From contig NZ_CALKTQ010000038.1 in assembly GCF_937997465.1 (NCBI RefSeq), positions 1-7,238 of the forward strand: DNA of 7,238 bases, written 5' to 3'. The stretch's first letter is position 1. The number at the start of each line of letters is the position of its first letter. The notes below the pieces were generated by a model, which saw only the letters and a program-made list of their open reading frames with translations, did not search any database and was not told the origin of the DNA. Made by a program: the position numbers and the translations under genes. This document shows positions 1-7,090 of this stretch, one piece after another. Source of the stretch: an uncultured Campylobacter sp. (GTDB taxonomy: Bacteria; Campylobacterota; Campylobacteria; Campylobacterales; Campylobacteraceae).

Positions 1-55
1 GAGCGCTGGTCTCATAAGCCGGAGGTCGAGAGTTCAAGTCTCTCTCTTGACACCA
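1..55 (+). tRNA. 3' part of tRNA-Met (CAT anticodon), cut by the window start
   Basis: Only the region from the end of the D arm onward is inside the window. The anticodon stem is CTGGT/GCCGG (two G-T pairs) around the loop CTCATAA, with anticodon CAT at 13-15. A 5-nt variable loop follows, then a perfect T stem GAGAG/CTCTC around TTCAAGT, a 7-nt acceptor strand, the discriminator A and an encoded CCA ending at 55. CAT is used by elongator Met, initiator Met and the lysidine-modified Ile2 tRNA. The anticodon stem lacks the three G-C pairs typical of initiators, so elongator Met is most likely; Ile2 cannot be excluded without the 5' half. Confidence 0.9.
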
Positions 56-405
56 TCTTTAATCCCTTTAAGAGCCGCAACGGCGCCCCAAAAAGTTCGA
101 GATTATATCTTACTTATACTTGAAAAATAATGAAAATTAGCAAAAGCATAAAATTTACCTTCGGGCAAATGTGAGTTTTTTTGAATTTGTTGCTCCGTCT
201 CTAAAAGATAAATTTACGCAAAGTATCTTTACCTACGAGCCTTTAAGATATTTTGGCAAAAGTTTTTTATTCGAGTCTCTTTCGCGTTTTCACATCGGTA
301 ATCCGTATCAGCATAACCTATCACATTCCGCGCAGATTCACACTATTTAGCTAAATTTTTTGATATAATCCCCCCGCTTTAAAAGCTAAAATTTAAAGGA
401 AACAT
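56..405. other. Intergenic region between tRNA and rhodanese gene, with a weak 59-codon open frame
   Basis: No recognisable gene. A GTG-initiated open frame runs on the plus strand from 171 to a TAG at 348-350 (59 residues, beginning VSFFEFVAPSLKDKF); the frame is open from 141. It has no Shine-Dalgarno sequence before the GTG and resembles no family I recognise, so it may be chance or a gene remnant. A 4-bp hairpin (GCCG-CAA-CGGC) near 73-83 lacks a T-run and is not a convincing tRNA terminator. The rhodanese promoter lies at the right end of this stretch. Confidence 0.5.
361..369 (+). promoter_or_regulatory. Extended -10 promoter element (TGATATAAT) for the rhodanese gene
   Basis: A perfect TATAAT at 364-369 is preceded by TGA, giving the TGnTATAAT extended -10 form, with a T-run just upstream (356-361). 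Vegetative Campylobacter promoters characteristically have this -10 with T-rich periodic upstream DNA instead of a fixed -35 box. A C6 tract (370-375) follows directly and lies where the transcription start would be approached. The start codon is 37 nt downstream of the -10 box, leaving a leader of about 30 nt that contains the ribosome binding site AAGGA (396-400). Confidence 0.8.
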
Positions 406-1119
406 ATGAAATTTATTTCTCACAAAATTTTAAAAAGCGCGGTTTTGCTGGCAGCATTGGGATCTTTTGCGACTTGCGGCGCCGAGACGCAGCAGCCTAG
501 CGGCCACGCCATAAGCGGCGTAGCGCTATCGGCGATAGAGGAGGACAATAGGGCTAAAGAAAATTATCTAGTCATCGACGTTAGAAGCGCGGAGGAATAT
601 GCTGCAGGTCACCTAAAGCACGCGATCAACATCCCGCTCGGAGAGCTTGAAAGCAGGCTGGACGAGATAAGCGCCTACAAGGATAGAAATGTCGTGCTTT
701 ATTGCAACACCGGCAACCGCAGCGGCAAGGCGCTTGATCTGCTTAAACAAAAGGGCTTTAGTATGCTTATGAATGCGCCAGGCGTGAAGCAGTATAACTA
801 TGAGCTGTATAAGGTCGGCAGCATAAACGCGGAGGGATTTTTGAAAATAGCAAATGAGCCGAATGTGCTGATCATCGATGCTAGGCAGAAGCAGGACTAC
901 GACGCGGGGCATATGAAGGGCGCGATAAATATCCCATACGGCGAGCCTTTGGAAAACTACAAGGACGTGCTTGAGGCCAACAAAGACAAAAGGATAATCA
1001 CGCACTGCTACAGCGGCAACCGCAGCGCCAAGCTAGCCAAAGCCCTAAACGAGCGAGGCTACAACGTTACAAATCTACTCGACGGCACGAAAGAGTATAA
1101 TTACGAGTTGGTGAAGTAA
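406..1119 (+). CDS. Exported tandem-domain rhodanese-like sulfurtransferase
   Basis: A 237-residue protein with two rhodanese domains, expected to carry a persulfide on an active-site cysteine and pass sulfur to an acceptor. Residues 1-26 look like a Sec signal peptide (basic start, hydrophobic core about 11-22), so it should act in the periplasm; Cys24 is not in a good lipobox. Domain 1 (about 36-136) has DVR at 58-60, GH at 68-69 and the loop CNTGNRS with Cys100 and Arg105. Domain 2 (about 137-237) has DAR at 158-160, GH at 168-169 and CYSGNRS with Cys201 and Arg206. Each domain ends in YNYEL. The six-residue active loops resemble single-domain PspE/GlpE-type rhodaneses. ATG 406 has AAGGA five bases upstream and its own promoter. 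It is relatively GC-rich (about 50% in a sampled line). The physiological acceptor is unknown. Confidence 0.9.
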   Translation: MKFISHKILKSAVLLAALGSFATCGAETQQPSGHAISGVALSAIEEDNRAKENYLVIDVRSAEEYAAGHLKHAINIPLGELESRLDEISAYKDRNVVLYCNTGNRSGKALDLLKQKGFSMLMNAPGVKQYNYELYKVGSINAEGFLKIANEPNVLIIDARQKQDYDAGHMKGAINIPYGEPLENYKDVLEANKDKRIITHCYSGNRSAKLAKALNERGYNVTNLLDGTKEYNYELVK

Positions 1120-1125
1120 ATTAGA

Positions 1126-1179
1126 ATTTAGGCTTTTAAAGTAAAATTTCAAAAGCCTAAATCCATAACATTATTTTTT
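1126..1179 (+). terminator. Hairpin terminator between convergent genes
   Basis: A perfect 12-bp inverted repeat pairs 1126-1137 (ATTTAGGCTTTT) with 1151-1162 (AAAAGCCTAAAT) around a 13-nt loop. It begins 6 nt after the rhodanese stop codon. A T6 run at 1174-1179 follows, 11 nt after the stem, farther than in a classical intrinsic terminator. On the minus strand the same stem lies 32 nt past the metallopeptidase stop and is followed only by a T-rich mixed sequence, so it may serve both converging transcripts, less efficiently for the R-M operon. Confidence 0.75.
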
Positions 1180-1194
1180 CGCAATATTTATATA

Positions 1195-1857
1195 TCAGAG
1201 GGAGCGCTCTAAAATTTTCTTACGCTTTTCCCAGTCACTCATATAAAGAAACAAATAATCGTAAAATTGTTTGGAGTGACTTGGGTGCACCAAATGAACA
1301 AGTTCATGAAAAACTACATATTCGATGCACGCTTTTGGTTTTTTGATGAGCTCTATGTTTAAATTTATATATGACTTATAGGGATTGCAGCTTCCCCATC
1401 TTGTTTTCATCTGCCTTATTTTTACGCTTTTGATATCTTGCTTTACTATCTTGTTAAACTCTTGCAAGATGTTAAAAAAATATAGCATCGCCTTTTCATG
1501 ATACCACTCATAAATCAAATTTTCTTTTCGCTTTAGGTCGCTTTTATCTTTTACAAATAGCTCCAGATAACCTCTTTGTAGCTTTACGCGCTCCTCCTTA
1601 GACTGCACCACTTTTAACCGGTAGCTTCGCCCAAGATACCTAAAATCCTCACCGCTTACATACTCTTTTTGCGGCGTCTTAAACGAAGCAAAAAACGCCC
1701 GTTTTTGCGATATCCACTTGGCTCTTTTTTGCATGATAAATTTTATATGCTCATCGCTTGCTGAATTTGGCGCGGTTAGTATCGCTTCGCCGTTTGGTCT
1801 AACTTTTAAAGTGATATTTTTTACATCTTTTTTGATGATTTTTACGTCACTTTGCAT
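1195..1857 (-). CDS. YgjP-like (DUF45/COG1451-type) zinc metallopeptidase
   Basis: A 220-residue protein of the YgjP-like metallopeptidase family. The zinc motif is HELVH at 184-188 with a third histidine at 194 followed by KQF, the family pattern HExxH-x5-H-x3-F. The family signature RWGSC lies at 153-157, just before the strand leading to the zinc helix. The N-terminal half (about 1-110) holds the usual beta-rich region and a basic segment. No signal peptide is visible, so it is probably cytoplasmic. The ATG overlaps the 3' end of hsdR by 11 nt, and AGGG lies 10 nt upstream, suggesting translational coupling. Genes of this family are often found next to hsdR in type I R-M loci, but their role there and their substrate are not known. 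It is the last gene of the operon and runs into the shared hairpin. Confidence 0.9.
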   Translation of the reverse strand: MQSDVKIIKKDVKNITLKVRPNGEAILTAPNSASDEHIKFIMQKRAKWISQKRAFFASFKTPQKEYVSGEDFRYLGRSYRLKVVQSKEERVKLQRGYLELFVKDKSDLKRKENLIYEWYHEKAMLYFFNILQEFNKIVKQDIKSVKIRQMKTRWGSCNPYKSYINLNIELIKKPKACIEYVVFHELVHLVHPSHSKQFYDYLFLYMSDWEKRKKILERSL

Positions 1858-4800
1858 AAAAGCTTATCCCTATACCACGGATAGTTTGATAAATTTTCTC
1901 TTTATCGTCGATAGAAACACCGTATTCATCCTCTACGTCCCAAAGAGCATCCTCCATCGCGCTTGTTATCTCATTTTCTACGTCTTTATTTTTGTGCCAT
2001 TCTGGTTTTTTTGAGGCCTCTTCGTAAATTTCATAAAATTTCACGCTCAAATTTTTAGCAACCGACTCTATACCCTCAAGCTCCACATTGCCTAAAATAT
2101 CAAGCAAGTTATCATAAATGGCAAACAAAATTTTCTTGCCGTTAAACTCTTTTGGATATCTATCTTCGTTTGGTTTTAAAGCTCCTGTTATCAGATCCTT
2201 TAACTGTTTTGCTTTGGCAAGTTTTTCTTCTTCGCTAAGTCTTTTAGCCTTATACTCGTCGATGACATCTTGTATCTGTTTGGCTATTGATTTATAAAAC
2301 GCCGGATTTGACTCCATTTTTTCTTTTACCACCGCACTTACGGCACTGATTATCGTATCGGCTTTTGCATTTTTGCCTTCGATTCTTTGCACCTCATCAT
2401 CAAATTCCGTCTCAAAGATATTTACGAGCTTCGTAAGCTCATTGACCTCTTTTGCGCTCACATAAGTATCAAGTAGCTTTTGCATCTGCGCTTCGTATTT
2501 ACCAAAATCGCAAGCCTCGTGATATCTTAGTTGCACCGTCTTTCTTAGTTCGTTATAAAATTTAACCTTTTGCTTATAAGCTTTTATCTCCTCTTCGCTT
2601 AAGATATCGCAAATTTTCTCACTCGAAAGCGCTAGTTTAAAAGCTCTAGCAAACTGCGACAGCCACTCTTTAAAGTCGTCTCTTTTTTGCACGTCCTCTA
2701 AAACCGCCACATAGCTTTCTAAGTCGTCTTTAAATTTGACATCGCTAAAAAGCCCGTCTAAATGAGTATAGTAGGTCTTTGCCTTTATTATCTCGCTTCT
2801 TACGTCTATCACGGCTCCACTTAGATCCTCCGGGTCAAAACCACTTAGCGACGCATAGCTAGTAAGCGCTTCATCAAGCTCGCCTAAAAGCCCTCTATAA
2901 TCAATAATATAGCCATAATCTTTTCCGTCATAAAGCCTATTTACCCTAGCTATGGCCTGAAGCAGATTATGCTCTTTTAGCTGTTTATCTATATAAAGCG
3001 TGCTTGCTCTTGGCGCGTCAAATCCCGTTAAAAGCTTATCCACGACGATAAGCAGATCTATCTCGTCGCCGTAAACGAATTCGTTCTTGACATATTTTAG
3101 ATATACCTCCTCGCTACCGTACTCTTTTATCGTCTCTTGCCACGCCTTTGCGACATACTCTCTATGCCCACCCTTAAGCTCCTCGTGCTCGTTGCTTGAG
3201 ATCACGTAAGCAGTTCTTATCTCTCCGTACTCTTCAAATATCTGATGATATTTTATGGCGTCGTATTTTCTTTGCGTAGCTAACATCGCTTTAAAGCCGC
3301 CTTTTGCCATCTTTAAACTCTTTTTAAAATGCTCGTTGATATCTAACGCTATGAGCTCTAGCCTTTGTTCGCTCGACGCCACACGCTCAAACCTCGCCCA
3401 CTTTTGTTGCAGGTCTCTTTTAGCCTCATCGCTTAGCTCTCTTGATATGAGATCAAATTTCCTACTTAGCCCATCAGCATCAAGCACCTTTTGACCGACG
3501 TATCGCCCCTCGTAAAGTAGCGGCAAAACGGCACCATCTTTGACCGCATCGTCTATCGTATATCTATGTATCTCTCCGCCAAATTTAGCAAAACTATTTT
3601 TCTCGCGCTTTAAAAGCGGCGTTCCGGTAAATCCTATATAGCAAGCAAGAGGCAACGCCTTTTTCATAGCCTTATGCAGATCGCCGCCTTGCGTGCGGTG
3701 GCTCTCATCCACTAGCACAAATATATCGCTATCTCTTATCACTACCTTTTGACTTTGCACTTTTTCAAATTTATGCACGAGCGTAGTTATCACGCTAACC
3801 CCGCCTTGTAGCTTTTCTATCAGATCGCTTCCGCTACTTGCTCTCCCCGCCTTTATATCCGTGTTTTTAAAAGTTTCGTGTATCTGTTCATCTAGATCTA
3901 TCCTGTCGGTTACGACGACAACCTTTGAGTTTGGATAAATTTGCTTTAAAAGCTTTGCTAGCATTACCATAGTGAGCGACTTGCCGCTTCCTTGCGTGTG
4001 CCAGATGAGTCCGCCCACTCTTGCGCCCTCTTTTTTCGCTGATACCCTCTTTAGCGTCTCTTCGATAGCGAAAAACTGCTGATAGCGGCAAACTTTCTTC
4101 ATCCTTTTATCAAACAATATATAGTGCCTAATTAGCCTTAGTAGCCTATCTTTAGACAACAGCGAAAAGAGCGTAGTATCAAGAGCACATATCTTTCTAT
4201 CTTTTATCGCGTCCTTTAGGCTCTCATTTGCTCCGTTTTGCTCTTTCCACACGCTATAAAATTTAAACGGCGTGCCAGTTGTGCCATATCTTGCCCCACT
4301 TCCATTTGCCGCGATAGTTAGCTGGATGTATTTAAAAAGGTGCGCTATCTCATCTTTGCCCTGCTCTTTTTCTAGCTGCTTTATGCCGTTTTCAAGGCTC
4401 ACGCTTGATTTTTTAAGCTCGATCACGACTATTGGTATGCCGTTTATAAAAAGTACGAGATCAGGCCTTCTGTTTTTTGCGCTATCGCTTTGATTTGCCC
4501 TGCTTACTTCAAATTCTTCCGTTACGTAAAAGTCGTTGTTTTGTAAATTTTCAAAGTCTATAAATTTAAAAGAGAAGCTCCTTTTTGTGCCGTCTTCTAA
4601 ATTTTCTTCTAAACTGGTGCCGAGCAATAGCAAATTCGTGATCCTTTCATTTGCGATCATTAGCCCTTCGTTTAAAGACACTCCCGCTAGCTCATCGACC
4701 GCCTTTAAAACGTTACTTTGGCTAAATTCATATCTCTTGCCCTTATACTCGTAGCCATTTATCCCACTAAGCTTTTTGGTTAAAATTTCTCTAAACAAAA

Positions 4801-4924
4801 CCTCGCTTGTTTTACCGCCGCGAAGCTTTAAATTTTCCTCCCTACTTATAAATTTATAGCCCAAGCTTTGAAGTAAATTTATGCTGTTTTGCTGGATTTT
4901 GTTTTCTGAAGTATCGGGGGTCAT
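1847..4924 (-). CDS. hsdR: Type I restriction enzyme R subunit (HsdR)
   Basis: A 1025-residue, full-length motor and nuclease subunit that joins the HsdM/HsdS methylase to translocate and cut DNA lacking the host methylation. The N-terminal PD-(D/E)xK nuclease shows Asp155 (in RRPDLVLF), Glu169 and Lys171 (in VIELKKS), with a glutamine helix after it (QLEKEQ, 183-188). The SF2 helicase motor has Walker A QGSGKS (311-316), the DEAD-like box DESH (406-409), TGTP (433-436), LLTGFDAP (631-638) and QAIARVNR (656-663). The helical C-terminal part (about 690-1025) is lysine/glutamate rich and probably docks to the methylase. All catalytic residues are present, so it should be active. The ATG has GGAG seven bases upstream, located at the end of the SIR2-like gene, and only 3 nt separate it from that gene's stop. 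Composition is higher in GC than its upstream partners. Confidence 0.97.
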   Translation of the reverse strand: MTPDTSENKIQQNSINLLQSLGYKFISREENLKLRGGKTSEVLFREILTKKLSGINGYEYKGKRYEFSQSNVLKAVDELAGVSLNEGLMIANERITNLLLLGTSLEENLEDGTKRSFSFKFIDFENLQNNDFYVTEEFEVSRANQSDSAKNRRPDLVLFINGIPIVVIELKKSSVSLENGIKQLEKEQGKDEIAHLFKYIQLTIAANGSGARYGTTGTPFKFYSVWKEQNGANESLKDAIKDRKICALDTTLFSLLSKDRLLRLIRHYILFDKRMKKVCRYQQFFAIEETLKRVSAKKEGARVGGLIWHTQGSGKSLTMVMLAKLLKQIYPNSKVVVVTDRIDLDEQIHETFKNTDIKAGRASSGSDLIEKLQGGVSVITTLVHKFEKVQSQKVVIRDSDIFVLVDESHRTQGGDLHKAMKKALPLACYIGFTGTPLLKREKNSFAKFGGEIHRYTIDDAVKDGAVLPLLYEGRYVGQKVLDADGLSRKFDLISRELSDEAKRDLQQKWARFERVASSEQRLELIALDINEHFKKSLKMAKGGFKAMLATQRKYDAIKYHQIFEEYGEIRTAYVISSNEHEELKGGHREYVAKAWQETIKEYGSEEVYLKYVKNEFVYGDEIDLLIVVDKLLTGFDAPRASTLYIDKQLKEHNLLQAIARVNRLYDGKDYGYIIDYRGLLGELDEALTSYASLSGFDPEDLSGAVIDVRSEIIKAKTYYTHLDGLFSDVKFKDDLESYVAVLEDVQKRDDFKEWLSQFARAFKLALSSEKICDILSEEEIKAYKQKVKFYNELRKTVQLRYHEACDFGKYEAQMQKLLDTYVSAKEVNELTKLVNIFETEFDDEVQRIEGKNAKADTIISAVSAVVKEKMESNPAFYKSIAKQIQDVIDEYKAKRLSEEEKLAKAKQLKDLITGALKPNEDRYPKEFNGKKILFAIYDNLLDILGNVELEGIESVAKNLSVKFYEIYEEASKKPEWHKNKDVENEITSAMEDALWDVEDEYGVSIDDKEKIYQTIRGIGISFYAK

Positions 4925-4927
4925 ATT

Positions 4928-5956
4928 TCATCTCCAAACTTTTGCTGTCTTATAGTTATAGAATTTTACTTCTTTTTTATCTTTTAAATGAGTGCATTTA
5001 TCTATAAAATCATCAAAATTATTAATTGCACTTTCATTTGAAATTCCAATATAGATATTTTTTACTTTGCTTCTTATTATTGCCTCCCTAATATGTTCGT
5101 CTCCATTTTTTAACATTGTTCCAAAAATTACAAGACTTCCACTAATTTTTGATAAGCTTTTATAACAATGGTTTAAATAGGCATTGTGTATGATTTTTGC
5201 TTTCTTTTGTTCACTAGTTCCTTCTGAAACAAAAATAGGATATATATTTTTATCTAAATTTTCTAGTGTTTGCTCTTTAAGTGGTTTGTCGGTTCTGCAA
5301 TACGTATTTTTTATAATCTCATTTTGTTTATCAAATATATGCAGCCCACCATGTAAAAAGAAAATATTTTGCTTCACACTACTATCATTTGCGTAAATGA
5401 CATAGTCGTCTCCATTATTACCAGAGCTGCAAAAGCCATCACTTACCACGAGACTAGAGTCTTTTATTTTTTCATTGTCTACAAGCGCTTTTAATTTCAT
5501 GCAAGTCCAATATAACAATAAATCATAATTTAGAGTATATATAGATTTAAAATCCTTTATAAAATTTATACTATTTTCAAATTCAGCGTCGGTTATATTT
5601 GTAATCTTTTCTTGGTGGTTATTTGTTATGATTTCAACCAAATGATTTTTTAGAGAACCTGAATCATTTAATATTTTTTGCTCATCTTCCTCCCCTACAA
5701 TACCATAATGCTTTAACACCCTAACAGAAGTTTCTAGTAATTTAATGACCTCCTCAAAATCTTTAGTATTAAATTCTTCAAACACTTTATACATAGAGTC
5801 CGTTTCTTTTATAAGCTTCTTGTCTACGGCACTTTGTAACAAACTAGTAAAAGAAAATCTTTTGATGTCATATGCCATGCTAAATCCATTACCCAAAAGC
5901 AAATGCCTATTTTTATCCTCTAGAATTTGCTTCTTTACATCATTAAAATCCAACAA
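4928..5956 (-). CDS. SIR2-like NAD-binding protein, DUF4917-type, embedded in the R-M operon
   Basis: A 342-residue protein whose motifs map in order onto the SIR2 (sirtuin) fold: LLLGNGFS (19-26) like the GAGxS nucleotide loop, TLNYD (141-145) like TQNID, FLHGG (200-204) with His202 at the catalytic HG position, and IFGTMLKN (277-284) like the late GTSL motif. The overall pattern, including DGF (173-175) and a conserved IFVSEGTSEQK stretch (241-251), fits the DUF4917 family. It should bind NAD; cleavage of NAD is inferred. No signal peptide or membrane segment is visible. The start is unusual: TTG at 5956 (or TTG at 5953), because the first in-frame ATG is residue 27, beyond the GNG loop, and the upstream frame is closed by the hsdS stop only 9 nt away. 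The gene is AT-rich (27% GC in a sampled line), unlike hsdR, suggesting separate acquisition. Its position between hsdS and hsdR matches the accessory slot of Campylobacter type I loci. Confidence 0.85.
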   Translation of the reverse strand: MLDFNDVKKQILEDKNRHLLLGNGFSMAYDIKRFSFTSLLQSAVDKKLIKETDSMYKVFEEFNTKDFEEVIKLLETSVRVLKHYGIVGEEDEQKILNDSGSLKNHLVEIITNNHQEKITNITDAEFENSINFIKDFKSIYTLNYDLLLYWTCMKLKALVDNEKIKDSSLVVSDGFCSSGNNGDDYVIYANDSSVKQNIFFLHGGLHIFDKQNEIIKNTYCRTDKPLKEQTLENLDKNIYPIFVSEGTSEQKKAKIIHNAYLNHCYKSLSKISGSLVIFGTMLKNGDEHIREAIIRSKVKNIYIGISNESAINNFDDFIDKCTHLKDKKEVKFYNYKTAKVWR

Positions 5957-5965
5957 ATCTACTGC

Positions 5966-7090
5966 TCATATTCTTACCCTTATCTTTCCGCTTAGTAGTT
6001 TTTGCATCAAGCCTTGTTTTTGTTTTTTTAAATTTTCTAGCTTTAAATTTAGTAAATTTATCTCGTCATCGCAAGCCGCCAAAACCTCTGCGATTTTTTG
6101 TTGCTCGTTTAAATTTGGGAGTTTTATTGAGATTGTTTTCATATCTTTAAAATTCAAACTTTTCCTAACGCTTCCAGCTAAATATTTATATAAATTACCA
6201 ATAAAATTATGGCTTTGAAACCAAAATTTTAAAAAACGATTATCTGAATTTTTCAGGCACTCAAAAACAACATACATAGGACTCAGAATTCCGATTTCAT
6301 AGCTTTCCAGTAAAGCAATAGAACCGACATTTATTCTCGAAGGGTTGTAGGCAAAATTTCCCTTTTTAACGATTTTATAATTTGTCATATTGTCACTAGC
6401 AACGCTTTTATCAAAATACTCAACTTGAGTTACAAATCCAAATTTATTTGTTACACTTAAAACCAAATCAATATTTTTAGTATTTCGATCACTTTTTTCT
6501 TTTAAACATTTTCCAAGTTTTGTTTCTTTCCACTCGTCTTTGAACTCAGGAAAGCGGATTTTGGCTGTAAGTAAAATTTGCATAAGAGCTTTTTTAAACC
6601 GCTTTTTGTTTTCTATCAAATTTATAGTTAAATTTATAGCCTCATCCCAAGTAGATAAAATTTCCGCTATCTTTTCTTGCTCGTCTAATGGCGGAAGCGG
6701 GATTGTTTGTGCATGTATATCATTTCTGTTTAATGTTGGAACGCCGGAACCAGCACTAAATCTTGCTAAATTAAGGGTGATATACATATAGTAGATAAAT
6801 TTGGGGTTATTGTCGTAAAAATTTGTAACCCACAGCGAAGTATTATGTGGCCAATAATCCTCCTCAACATATACTACTTTTCCAATAGTCCCAGATCTCC
6901 CAGTTATAACGCCTGGGGCTTTAGCTTTAAATTCATTATGAAATCTCAATATGCCGTTAGAATATACTACTGGATATAAACCTTCTTTAATATTATCGGT
7001 TGGCAAATCATATCCTCTTTGTAATGGCGCAACCTTTTCAAGCTTCACAACCCTCCACCCACTCGGTAAATTTTTAAATTCGCTTTTCAT
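5966..7090 (-). CDS. hsdS: Type I restriction-modification specificity subunit (HsdS)
   Basis: A 374-residue, full-length two-domain HsdS. It reads a bipartite DNA target and scaffolds HsdM and HsdR. TRD1 spans about 10-131, opening GWRVVKLEKVAPLQRGYDLP and including TGRSGTIGKV (63-72) and WPHNT (80-84). The central conserved helix region is 132-180 (PLDEQEKIAEIL). TRD2 spans about 187-323, and the distal conserved helix region is 324-372 (NLNEQQKIAEVL). The two helical regions form the antiparallel coiled coil that sets the spacing between half-sites. The two TRDs are dissimilar, so the target should be asymmetric; its sequence cannot be predicted here. The ATG overlaps the upstream rhuM stop as ATGA, with a GAGAGTGGA-type ribosome site. 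TRD2 is extremely AT-rich (17% GC in one sampled line), as expected for exchanged recognition modules. Confidence 0.96.
   Translation of the reverse strand: MKSEFKNLPSGWRVVKLEKVAPLQRGYDLPTDNIKEGLYPVVYSNGILRFHNEFKAKAPGVITGRSGTIGKVVYVEEDYWPHNTSLWVTNFYDNNPKFIYYMYITLNLARFSAGSGVPTLNRNDIHAQTIPLPPLDEQEKIAEILSTWDEAINLTINLIENKKRFKKALMQILLTAKIRFPEFKDEWKETKLGKCLKEKSDRNTKNIDLVLSVTNKFGFVTQVEYFDKSVASDNMTNYKIVKKGNFAYNPSRINVGSIALLESYEIGILSPMYVVFECLKNSDNRFLKFWFQSHNFIGNLYKYLAGSVRKSLNFKDMKTISIKLPNLNEQQKIAEVLAACDDEINLLNLKLENLKKQKQGLMQKLLSGKIRVRI
5975..6121 (-). repeat. HsdS distal conserved region, copy 2 of the internal repeat
   Basis: Encodes HsdS residues 324-372, offset by exactly 192 codons from the central copy. 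It forms the second coiled-coil strand and the C-terminus. The DNA has diverged enough that simple homologous recombination between the two copies looks limited to short stretches. Confidence 0.85.
6551..6697 (-). repeat. HsdS central conserved region, copy 1 of the internal repeat
   Basis: Encodes HsdS residues 132-180 and aligns without gaps to residues 324-372 (5975-6121), with 26 of 49 residues identical by eye, including LDEQEKIAEIL versus LNEQQKIAEVL and LMQ-x-LL-xx-KIR. This is the half-and-half repeat typical of HsdS and is the usual place where TRDs recombine. Confidence 0.85.
6618..6639 (-). repeat. 12-nt-period tandem repeat in the HsdS spacer helix (INLT-INLI)
   Basis: On the plus strand AAATTTATAG occurs at 6618-6627 and again at 6630-6639, a 10-bp match with a 12-nt period. 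It encodes INLTINLI (HsdS 152-159), two four-residue units. Four-residue repeats in the same helix (TAEL units of EcoR124I/EcoR124II HsdS) are known to change the spacer length of the DNA target by copy number. The distal region has the same overall length (INLLNLKLEN), so no expansion relative to it is evident. Confidence 0.6.

Noticed and set aside
51..60. tRNA 3' end as an attachment site: CACCATCTTT recurs at 3532-3541
   Set aside because: A 10-nt match lying inside the hsdR coding sequence, with no integrase gene or element boundary in the window; most likely chance.
370..375. C6 tract just after the -10 box as a phase-variation switch
   Set aside because: Campylobacter phase-variable G/C tracts are usually 8 or longer; six is short, so there is no real support for slippage.
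613..1005. 130-codon open frame on the minus strand inside the rhodanese gene
   Set aside because: It is the antisense shadow of a gene with clear rhodanese motifs, own promoter and ribosome site, and its translation shows no family features.
3888..4091. 67-codon minus-strand frame overlapping hsdR
   Set aside because: Out-of-frame shadow within the hsdR motor domain; basic, motif-free product.
5943..5969. ATG overlapping the hsdS stop (ATGA at 5969-5966) as start of the SIR2-like gene
   Set aside because: It is out of frame with the SIR2-like protein and runs into TAA after eight codons.
5745..6218. 157-codon plus-strand open frame spanning the hsdS/SIR2-like junction
   Set aside because: Serine/phenylalanine/leucine-rich antisense product of two lysine/glutamate/asparagine-rich genes; no domain and no upstream promoter or ribosome site.
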